A stretch of DNA of 44,236 nucleotides, from contig DASTAW010000024.1 of assembly GCA_035712365.1 (NCBI GenBank), forward strand, positions 1 through 44,236. Reading direction: 5' to 3'. The notes beneath the pieces are model-generated. The model had not been told where the DNA came from, did no database searches, and saw nothing but the letters and a program-made list of their open reading frames with translations. Source of the stretch: Terriglobia bacterium (GTDB taxonomy: Bacteria > Acidobacteriota > Terriglobia > UBA7540). The position numbers and the translations under genes were made by a program. Shown here in pieces: positions 15,921 through 22,912 of the stretch. Position 1 is the first letter of the stretch. Each line of letters starts with the position of its first letter.

Positions 15921-16887
15921 TCGAATCCTTGATTTCTCGGAGCGTCCGGCGCGGCTGAATGTACGCAACGGTCTGCTGGTGATTGATGTAGGGGAGCGCT
16001 CTGCGCTCCCGCGGGAGGGCGAAGCCCTCCCCTACGAGACAGATGGCCGCGACCCGGAGAGCGGCCTGCGGGCCCGCGTCGCGCAGGAACAAACCATTCC
16101 CCTTGCCGACATTGCCGTCCTGATCGCCGCGCACCCGCAGATCTCCTTTTCACACGCCGTCCTTTCCGGTCTCGCTGAAGCCGGAGGAATGTTCATCGCC
16201 TGCAACCAGAAACGCATGCCCTGCGCCATGCTGCTGCCGCTCGAAAACCACTCGACGCAAACCGAGCGATTCCATGCGCAGGCCAACCTGCCGCTGCCCA
16301 ACCGCAAACGCCTGTGGCAGCAGATTGTGAAGGCCAAAATCCTGGCCCAGGCACGGCTGTTGAAAGAACAGACCGAACAGGACTGGGGCCTTGAAATGCT
16401 GGCGGCAAGCGTCCGCTCCGGCGACCCGCAGAACATCGAAGCCCGCGCCGCCCGCATCTACTGGAAAAATCTTTTCGGAGAGGACGACTTCCGCCGCAAT
16501 CCCGACGGCGAGGGGCTGAACCCACTTCTCAACTACGGCTATGCCATCCTGCGGGCCGTGACTGCGCGGGCCCTGTGCGCCGCCGGTCTCCATCCTTCGC
16601 TCGGCATCCACCACCACAACCGCTATGACGCCTTCTGCCTGGCCGACGATGTGATGGAGCCTTTCCGCCCCATTGTAGACCGCGCCGTGGCCGCTCTCCG
16701 GGAACAGCGCGATGGAGACCCGGAGCTTGACCGCGAAACCAAGCGCGCCCTTCTGGAATCCCTGCTCGCGCGCTTCACTGCCGATGGGGAATCCAGAACG
16801 CTCTTTGACTGGGTCAGCAGGACCGCCCAGTCGCTCGCCGCAGCAATCGAAAGCGGCGATAAGAAACTGGAGATTCCGTTACTGTAG
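15913..16887 (+). CDS. cas1: Cas1 integrase, type II-C, with an in-frame palindrome insertion
   Basis: 324 aa, about 20-25 longer than usual type II Cas1. It opens with RILDFSERPARLNVRNGLLVID and continues at TIPLADIAVLIAAHPQISFS, both typical. Between them (about residues 26-56) lies an atypical stretch, GERSALPREGEALPYETDG, encoded by a REP-like palindrome. The catalytic metal site looks intact: Glu176 (IEARAARIYW), His233-235 (GIHHHNRYDAF) and Glu249 (ADDVMEPFRPIVD). With Cas2 it should integrate new spacers. Its start overlaps the four-helix gene, and its TAG stop lies in a second palindrome. The insertion replaces a surface turn between strands of the N-terminal beta domain, so function may be kept. 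Confidence 0.95.
   Translation: MNDRILDFSERPARLNVRNGLLVIDVGERSALPREGEALPYETDGRDPESGLRARVAQEQTIPLADIAVLIAAHPQISFSHAVLSGLAEAGGMFIACNQKRMPCAMLLPLENHSTQTERFHAQANLPLPNRKRLWQQIVKAKILAQARLLKEQTEQDWGLEMLAASVRSGDPQNIEARAARIYWKNLFGEDDFRRNPDGEGLNPLLNYGYAILRAVTARALCAAGLHPSLGIHHHNRYDAFCLADDVMEPFRPIVDRAVAALREQRDGDPELDRETKRALLESLLARFTADGESRTLFDWVSRTAQSLAAAIESGDKKLEIPLL
15988..16035. repeat. REP-like cruciform palindrome inserted in cas1
   Basis: GTAGGGGAG (15988-15996) pairs with CTCCCCTAC (16027-16035). Inside are two smaller hairpins, GGAGCGC-TCT-GCGCTCC and GGGAGGGC-GAA-GCCCTCCC. The outer-stem-plus-two-hairpins design matches intergenic palindromes elsewhere in the window. The insert keeps the reading frame. 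Confidence 0.8.
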
Positions 16888-16963
16888 CGGCGAGTTTATC
16901 TCGCCATCAGCCTACGTTGTGAACGCAAGGCTGGCGGTCCCGCCTCGGCGGGACCGCCGCTAC
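16884..16963. repeat. REP-like cruciform palindrome between cas1 and cas2
   Basis: An outer stem GTAGCGGCG / CGCCGCTAC encloses GGCGAG-TTTAT-CTCGCC and a perfect 12-bp hairpin (GGCGGTCCCGCC, loop TC, GGCGGGACCGCC). The TAG of the first arm (16885-16887) is the cas1 stop codon. The structure separates cas1 from cas2 and could slow transcription or stabilise the upstream mRNA. Confidence 0.8.
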
Positions 16964-16994
16964 ACACTTTTCAATAGACTCCTGGATTCACCTA

Positions 16995-17339
16995 ATGCCG
17001 CGCCATCAAGTTGCGCTCTCAGGATACCGAGCCATGTGGTTATTCGCCATGTTCGACCTGCCGGTCGATAAGCCCGACTTGCGTCGGGAGTATACGCAAT
17101 TCCGCGCCGCGCTTCTGAAACAGGGCTTCACCATGCTGCAGTATTCCGTGTATGTCCATTATGTGGCCAGCGAAGACAGCGATGAAGCCCTGCGCCGAAG
17201 AGTCCACGCAGCCCTGCCCAGCCACGGCCAGGTGAGGATCATCTCGATCACCGACCGGCAGTTTGAAAAGATGGAGATTTACGTCGGGAAAAAACGCGCG
17301 TCCGTGGAAGACCCTCCCATGCAGATGGGCCTTTTTTGA
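16995..17339 (+). CDS. cas2: Cas2, type II-C
   Basis: 114 aa. LSGYRAMWLFAMFDLPVDKPDLRREYTQFRAALLKQGFTMLQYSVYVHYVASE is the ferredoxin-like Cas2 core, with the conserved Asp of MFDLP near residue 20. RIISITDRQFEKMEIYVGKK is the second half. The start at 16995 keeps the LSGYR-MW lead-in typical of type II Cas2; an ATG at 17034 would shorten it by 13 residues. Only a weak ribosome-binding site is seen. Cas2 bridges two Cas1 dimers during spacer integration. It lies about 50 bases from the CRISPR array. Confidence 0.95.
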   Translation: MPRHQVALSGYRAMWLFAMFDLPVDKPDLRREYTQFRAALLKQGFTMLQYSVYVHYVASEDSDEALRRRVHAALPSHGQVRIISITDRQFEKMEIYVGKKRASVEDPPMQMGLF

Positions 17340-17358
17340 AATTCTGGAGAGAGTTATC

Positions 17359-17387
17359 CCCCCCGGATTACAGCAATATCCGGGGGG
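17359..17387. other. 10-bp perfect hairpin between cas2 and the array (leader candidate)
   Basis: CCCCCCGGAT (17359-17368) pairs with ATCCGGGGGG (17378-17387), with a 9-base loop. It ends four bases before the first repeat, at the convergence of cas and crRNA transcription. No T-run follows on either strand. It may be a leader element or a convergent-transcription barrier. Confidence 0.55.
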
Positions 17388-17391
17388 ATGT

Positions 17392-19538
17392 AGTGTATCT
17401 CAGAAGCGGTTCCCGGCAAACCATAGCCGTTCCCGCCTGTTACCCGCGCCACCGCTCAGTGTATCTCAGAAGCGGTTCCCGGCAAACCATAGCCGCTCTT
17501 GCGATATTCCGTCCATACGTATCAGTGTATCTCAGAAGCGGTTCCCGGCAAACCATAGCCACAAAACACAGGCAACGCGCAAGTCAATTAGTGTATCTCA
17601 GAAGCGGTTCCCGGCAAACCATAGCGCAATGCGTTTGCTGGCGCAGAAACCGACCAGTGTATCTCAGAAGCGGTTCCCGGCAAACCATAGCTTATCTACG
17701 CCAGCTCGCAGTGGAAGTCAGAGTGTATCTCAGAAGCGGTTCCCGGCAAACCATAGCCACGCCGTGTGGTCGCTAGCAAGTCGCTAGCAGTGTATCTCAG
17801 AAGCGGTTCCCGGCAAACCATAGCAGGTTAGGCTCCAGGGCGAGCGGCAATTCGAGTGTATCTCAGAAGCGGTTCCCGGCAAACCATAGCCCGCGGGCAA
17901 TGCGTACACCACCTTGTTCTAGTGTATCTCAGAAGCGGTTCCCGGCAAACCATAGCGTGAAGTGCTGATTGCTCGAAAGGTAACTCAGTGTATCTCAGAA
18001 GCGGTTCCCGGCAAACCATAGCTACATCCTTCACGATAAGTCAATCACCAGCAGTGTATCTCAGAAGCGGTTCCCGGCAAACCATAGCGCGCTCGTCATT
18101 GGCTTTATCGTGTTTATCAGTGTATCTCAGAAGCGGTTCCCGGCAAACCATAGCCGAATCCGCTGCGCGGCGGCGCCGAAGCCAAGTGTATCTCAGAAGC
18201 GGTTCCCGGCAAACCATAGCGCCAGCCACTTGACGGAGATGATAAAATCCAGTGTATCTCAGAAGCGGTTCCCGGCAAACCATAGCATGGCAATCGCCCA
18301 CTTCATAGCCGGTTAAAGTGTATCTCAGAAGCGGTTCCCGGCAAACCATAGCGTCATGATGGACATTCACGCGCAGGTCGAAAGTGTATCTCAGAAGCGG
18401 TTCCCGGCAAACCATAGCCCATCCGCGAGTATCAGCAGCGCTCGATGAGTGTATCTCAGAAGCGGTTCCCGGCAAACCATAGCGCTTTCTCCACTCCGCA
18501 TGCAGCGCTTTCAAGTGTATCTCAGAAGCGGTTCCCGGCAAACCATAGCGCCGACCTGGCGGCAGAGCGATCTGCATCGAGTGTATCTCAGAAGCGGTTC
18601 CCGGCAAACCATAGCCTCTTCATCGGACCACCCGGAACTGGTAAGAGTGTATCTCAGAAGCGGTTCCCGGCAAACCATAGCCCGCCAGCCAGAACGCCGA
18701 AGCGACTGAGAGTGTATCTCAGAAGCGGTTCCCGGCAAACCATAGCCCAACTGGCAGAACCTCGAAAATAACTTCGAGTGTATCTCAGAAGCGGTTCCCG
18801 GCAAACCATAGCGCATCATCAGTATTGAGCCTCGGGATGGCGAGTGTATCTCAGAAGCGGTTCCCGGCAAACCATAGCCGCTCCCCCATGATGCCCCGCA
18901 CTCGTGTCAGTGTATCTCAGAAGCGGTTCCCGGCAAACCATAGCGCGCTGAACTGCCGGACCGGTGCCTGCTGGAGTGTATCTCAGAAGCGGTTCCCGGC
19001 AAACCATAGCGGAGAACGATGGTTTACTCGACCCTTCTGAAGTGTATCTCAGAAGCGGTTCCCGGCAAACCATAGCATACTCCAGCCACACTCATCAATT
19101 GCTGAAAGTGTATCTCAGAAGCGGTTCCCGGCAAACCATAGCCTCGACCGCGCAGGCAAAACTCGATCCGAGAGTGTATCTCAGAAGCGGTTCCCGGCAA
19201 ACCATAGCCGAGGGAGCTGCTCGATCCTGACACCAGCCAGTGTATCTCAGAAGCGGTTCCCGGCAAACCATAGCGGATACGGCCTGGAGCCGACCATCGA
19301 GCAAAGTGTATCTCAGAAGCGGCTCCCGGCAAACCATAGCGGGGAACCCGGTATGCCGGCAACCCTGACGAGTGTATCTCAGAAGCGGTTCCCGGCAAAC
19401 CATAGCTCGGCCAACTCGACATTCACAGCCGCGCACAGTGTATCTCAGAAGCGGTTCCCGGCAAACCATAGCCGCTCTGCGATGGTTCAGGCAGCGTGAC
19501 GCTGTGTATCTCAGCAGCTATGGTTTGCCGGGAACCGC
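17392..19538 (-). CRISPR. Type II-C CRISPR array, 32 full repeats plus a rearranged terminal repeat
   Basis: The 36-bp repeat reads on the plus strand from AGTGTATCTCAGAAGCGG to GGCAAACCATAGC. Spacers are 30 bp, except one of 31 (before 17789) and two of 29 (before 18448 and 18711). The first repeat starts at 17392, the last full one at 19437. All look identical except the repeat at 19305, which has one T-to-C change at 19323. The tracrRNA anti-repeat shows that crRNAs come from the minus strand, where the repeat begins GCTATGGTTTGCC and ends GAGATACACT. That end holds a -10-like TACACT with TTGCCG 16 bases upstream, so each repeat may drive the next spacer, as in Neisseria. The degenerate end is at the right, so the cas2-proximal end is probably the newest. 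Confidence 0.97.
19503..19538. repeat. Terminal CRISPR repeat with an internal 20-bp inversion
   Basis: The first 15 bases (TGTGTATCTCAGCAG) match the repeat with two changes. The next 20 bases, CTATGGTTTGCCGGGAACCG, are the exact reverse complement of repeat positions 16-35, and the last base matches again. The element therefore keeps the 36-bp length with its interior flipped. One of the two changes (C at position 13) is shared with the tracrRNA anti-repeat. Confidence 0.85.
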
Positions 19539-19786
19539 CGGGACCTGTGAAGGGACCGCGCTACGAAACCCTCACCCGGCGTCGTACCTCCATCACCCTC
19601 TCTCCAATTAAAGGCGGTGATTAGCGGTTAGTGGATAGTGTTATGCCAAGGGCACGGGGGCAAACCGAAAAGCAGATCCTTCTCCCGCTCTGCGGGATCA
19701 GGATGACATGTTCCTCACGTGCCGGGAGCGGGGGTGGGCTGAAGACACCGGCGAGAGCGCCGGTGCCACTGCACTGTTTGGAAATT
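19539..19786. other. Intergenic region right of the CRISPR array
   Basis: No gene is seen. It contains low-complexity words (GATTAGCGGTTAGTGGATAG at about 19619) like those on the left flank of the island, a REP-type CAGATCCTTC...GGATGAC element (about 19673-19707), and a perfect hairpin CACCGGCG-AGAG-CGCCGGTG (19746-19765) just past the stop codon of the dipeptidase gene. Confidence 0.55.
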
Positions 19787-20845
19787 TCAAAGGTGTTGCC
19801 AGGCGGTGGTAAAGAACTTCACCCAGTTGGCGTGCATGACGCCCTCGATGTCCGATTCCGCGTATCCCTTTTCCTTGAGCATGGCCGGGACATTCTGGAG
19901 GTCGGCGATGGTGTCGAGGTCGTCGGGAGACTGTTCTTTGCCGAATCCGCCGTCGAGGTCGCTGCCAATTGCGATGTGCGCGGCATTGCCGGCGAGCTGG
20001 CAGATGTGGTCCATGTGGTCGGTGACCCTGCGGAGCTTGATCTGGCTGTTGTCCGTTTCTCCGGGAACGTAGCCCGGCCAGAGCATCCAGGAATCGAGCA
20101 CTCCGCCAATCACGGCGCCTCGGTCGATGAGCGCCTTGATCTGTTCATCTGAATATTGGCGGTCGCCGGGAACGAGCGCGCGGCAGTTGTTGTGGCTGGC
20201 CAGCACCCTGCCGTGGAACGATTCCATCACCTGCCAGAAGCCCTTGTCCGTCAGATGCGTTGTGTCCACAATCATGCCGAGCTGCTCGAACGCCTTCAGC
20301 AGCTCAAAGCCTTTGGGCGTGAGGCCGTCCTTTCCTGATGTTCCATCGCCGTAAACGCCGCTGCCGTAATGGGTGAGGCCGACCACGCGCAGGCCCTTCT
20401 CCCACCAGGTCGCGGCGTCATCGGGCGAGAGGATGGGGTCGGCGCCTTCCATGCTGAGGATGTACCCGATGGACGCGCGATTGCCGGAAAGCCACTCCTC
20501 AAGATGGCTCGTAATGTCGGCGGGATGCCGCAGCATGCGAAGATGCCCTTTCATTTCCATGATGCGATAGAACGTCCGCTGGCCATGGCCCATGGCGGAA
20601 GCTGCCTCCTGAGTGCGCCAGTCAAGCTGTGGATCATTGAGCGGGGTGCAACGCGCCAGAACGGTGGCCAGGCAAATGGCTACGTTGCCCTTGCGCATTT
20701 CCGGAAAGCAGACGGTGTTTGCTCCGCGGCGGTGTTCGGACACTCCGGCTTCGGCGCGGCGAATCTCCTCGACGGGCAGCGTGAGATCACGGTTCCAAGT
20801 GAGCGCGTTCCAGGCCAGGTCAAGATGCGAATCAACAACTATCAT
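19787..20845 (-). CDS. Membrane dipeptidase (peptidase family M19)
   Basis: 352 aa from the ATG at 20845, chosen for the strong AAAGGAGATCC just upstream. The binuclear zinc site of renal-dipeptidase-like enzymes is complete: His7 and Asp9 (DSHLDLAWN), Glu133 (SMEGADP), His197 (DTTHLTD), His218 (SHNNCRAL), and the GSDLDGGF loop. There is no signal peptide, so the enzyme is probably cytoplasmic. It hydrolyses dipeptides, often with relaxed stereochemistry. It stands alone on its strand, divergent from the sulfatase gene. Confidence 0.93.
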   Translation of the reverse strand: MIVVDSHLDLAWNALTWNRDLTLPVEEIRRAEAGVSEHRRGANTVCFPEMRKGNVAICLATVLARCTPLNDPQLDWRTQEAASAMGHGQRTFYRIMEMKGHLRMLRHPADITSHLEEWLSGNRASIGYILSMEGADPILSPDDAATWWEKGLRVVGLTHYGSGVYGDGTSGKDGLTPKGFELLKAFEQLGMIVDTTHLTDKGFWQVMESFHGRVLASHNNCRALVPGDRQYSDEQIKALIDRGAVIGGVLDSWMLWPGYVPGETDNSQIKLRRVTDHMDHICQLAGNAAHIAIGSDLDGGFGKEQSPDDLDTIADLQNVPAMLKEKGYAESDIEGVMHANWVKFFTTAWQHL

Positions 20846-21250
20846 GCGGATCTCCTTTGATAATGATTTCTCGGGCGCTGCGACAAGCCGCAGAGTCTCT
20901 AAGGAACAGAGACTCTTCGCTACCCGAATCCAATGGCAGCGTTCGAATATCATAGTTCAATTTTGGGAAAACTTGGTGCCGCCGTTGCGACCGGCACGGC
21001 GCGTGGCAACACGATTGCTCTGCCCCCGGACAAATCCCCCGCCCCGCCCCCCGCTGAATTCGATGGGCCTTGCCGCGGGTGATTAATCCCACACTCCCGC
21101 CACACGAATCCGGTGTTGACATAGCAGTGCAGCAGGAATATTTTTTCAAGGTGCAATTTCAGTTGTGAATGTGGGGAAGCGCGGTTTTCCGGATGCAAGC
21201 AAGAAATCGCCTTTGATCAATGCGCCCGACCTTCTAACCGGAGAGAACCA
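20846..21250. other. Intergenic region between the divergent dipeptidase and sulfatase genes
   Basis: It holds an inverted repeat AGAGTCTC / GAGACTCT (about 20891-20915) near the dipeptidase side and the sulfatase promoter listed separately. No gene is recognised. Confidence 0.5.
21116..21144 (+). promoter_or_regulatory. Sigma-70-type promoter of the sulfatase gene
   Basis: A perfect TTGACA (21116-21121), a 17-base spacer and TATTTT (21139-21144, 4/6). The predicted start near 21151 leaves a leader of about 100 bases before the ATG at 21251. Confidence 0.55.
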
Positions 21251-22798
21251 ATGGACCAGGACAACAGCGGCAGCAGGCAGAGCAGGCGGGAATTTCTGAA
21301 AGCGGGCGCCGGAGCGCTCGGGGCATTCGGAGCGGCCGGCAATTCCCTGGGGGCAGCCCGTGGCCAGGGCTCCAGTTCCCAAGCGAGGCCCAATTTTGTT
21401 TTCTTTCTGTGCGAAGGGGTGCGGCCGGACGAGTTCAGCGCCAGCACTCCGCAGGGCTGGAACGGAAACGGCCTGAGCGCGACGGGCAGCAAAATCATTT
21501 CAACGCCGAACCAGGACCGCATCATTCGTGAGGGCGCCACCTTCCGCAATGCGTTTGTGACTTACGCTCTGTGCCTGCCATCCCGCGCGTCCATCCTCAC
21601 CGGCCTCTATCCTCACAGCAGCGGAGTCATCGACAACCGCGGCCGGGCGATCCCCGAGGGTGTTCCCACCATTGCCGACATGCTCCGCGACGCGGGTTAC
21701 GACGTGGCCTTTTTCGGCAAGGCCCACATCCATGATCTGAGCAAGCAGAATTGGGACACATTCTTTGGAGTCGAGGCGGCCGGGGCAGACTACTACCGGC
21801 CAGTGTTGACCGAAAGCCACCATGGAGCCGTCGAGCCTCCAAAAGAATACCGCGGCTATGTCGATACCATCATCACCGGGCGGGCGGTTGAATGGTTGAG
21901 CCAAAGGGGTGAAAAGCCATTCTGCCTGTTCTTCTGGTTCGTGGCGCCGCACGCTCCTTTCTACCGGCCTCGCCACCTGCTCGACCTCTATAACGGCGTG
22001 CCCATCCCCAAACCGTCCACGTTTGACGAAGACCTGAAAGGGTATCCTGGCAAACCGCTGGCCTTTAAGAATGCCTTAAACAAAATTGGGACCACGGTCC
22101 TCGGGAATGACGACCCTCGATCACTCGAAGAGCTGGTGAAGGACCATTTCGCCGGTGTGGTGAGCAACGACGAAATCGTGGGCAAGATCATGGGCCTTCT
22201 TGAGAAAGCCGGCAAACTCGACGACACGGCGGTCGTTCTAAGTTCCGACCACGGCTTCTTCCTGGGCGAATGGCGCTTTTATGACAAGCGCTTCATGCAC
22301 GAACCTTCCATCCGCGTGCCGCTCTCCATCCGTTACCCTCGCTTGCTGAAGGCCGGCATCGCACGCGATGAAATGGCCCTCAACCTTGACATCCCTCCCA
22401 CAATTCTGGAGCTTGCCGGCATCAAGGAGCCAAACTGGAAAGACTGGGTGCAAGGACGGAGCCTCGTCCCGTTTATGAAGGGCACTCCGCCCACGGACTG
22501 GCGCAAGGATTGGCTCTACGAATACTACGAATATCCCGGCAACGAAGAGGTGAGGCCCCATCGGGGAGTTAGAACTGAGCGTTACAAGCTCATCCATTAT
22601 TTCCTGCCGCCGCAGGAATTTGAACTCTACGATCTCGAGGAAGACCCTGGTGAGCTTCACAACCTCTACGGTGATCCACGCCATGCGAAACTCGTCGCAG
22701 AGCTCCGCAACCGCATCGACCAGCTCAGAAAAGAAACCGGCGACGAGTATGAGTACCAGATGCCGAACGCGTTTGAATACGAGAAGCAGAAATTGTAA
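21251..22798 (+). CDS. Tat-exported sulfatase (formylglycine type)
   Basis: 515 aa, preceded by GGAGAGA. The twin-arginine signal SRREFLKAGAGALGAFGAAG indicates folded export to the periplasm. The sulfatase domain has the formylglycine motif C-L-P-S-R (Cys108) followed by ASILTG, an N-terminal metal-binding region altered to FFLCEGVRPDEF, and SSDHGFFLGEW for the distal metal site. The C-terminal part (about 400-515) follows the family pattern FELYDLEEDPGELHNLYGD. It probably desulfates a polysaccharide. The convergent downstream gene encodes a putative polysaccharide-degrading enzyme, which fits glycan use. A sulfatase-maturase gene is not in the window. Confidence 0.92.
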   Translation: MDQDNSGSRQSRREFLKAGAGALGAFGAAGNSLGAARGQGSSSQARPNFVFFLCEGVRPDEFSASTPQGWNGNGLSATGSKIISTPNQDRIIREGATFRNAFVTYALCLPSRASILTGLYPHSSGVIDNRGRAIPEGVPTIADMLRDAGYDVAFFGKAHIHDLSKQNWDTFFGVEAAGADYYRPVLTESHHGAVEPPKEYRGYVDTIITGRAVEWLSQRGEKPFCLFFWFVAPHAPFYRPRHLLDLYNGVPIPKPSTFDEDLKGYPGKPLAFKNALNKIGTTVLGNDDPRSLEELVKDHFAGVVSNDEIVGKIMGLLEKAGKLDDTAVVLSSDHGFFLGEWRFYDKRFMHEPSIRVPLSIRYPRLLKAGIARDEMALNLDIPPTILELAGIKEPNWKDWVQGRSLVPFMKGTPPTDWRKDWLYEYYEYPGNEEVRPHRGVRTERYKLIHYFLPPQEFELYDLEEDPGELHNLYGDPRHAKLVAELRNRIDQLRKETGDEYEYQMPNAFEYEKQKL

Positions 22799-22826
22799 GA
22801 TCGTGCAGCGGCAGAAACCGCTGAAT

Positions 22827-22902
22827 CGCATACATCGCAAAGCCGGCGACGTATGCGCGACCCTTTGTGATCGCATACATTCCAAACTGCGGAATGTATG
22901 CG
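22827..22902. repeat. Two tandem hairpins between convergent genes
   Basis: CGCATACATTCC (22872-22883) pairs perfectly with GGAATGTATGCG (22891-22902). A related copy, CGCATACATCGC / GCGACGTATGCG, lies at 22827-22857 with one mismatch. They sit between the stop codons of the sulfatase and the minus-strand gene and may end transcription from both sides, though T-runs are absent. Confidence 0.55.
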
Positions 22903-22912
22903 CCACCCGAGT

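Noticed and set aside
11620-17339. Type II-A or II-B assignment
   Set aside because: No csn2 or cas4 gene is seen between the cas genes or around them; the four-helix protein resembles neither.
18287-18316. Spacer 14 reads exactly from ATG to TAA in one frame
   Set aside because: A 30-base coincidence with no ribosome-binding site; the flanking repeats are fixed, so it is not a gene.
17263-19469. Several long open frames through the array, with repeated peptides such as SVSQKRFPANHS or YLRSGSRQTIA on both strands
   Set aside because: They are translations of the 36-bp CRISPR repeat at 66-bp spacing (a multiple of three), not proteins.
19480-19560. Anti-repeat at the array end considered as the tracrRNA
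   Set aside because: The sequence is an internally inverted terminal repeat. It is followed by a spacer and normal repeats on one strand and by no terminator on the other, whereas 11442-11575 has promoter, nexus hairpin and terminator.
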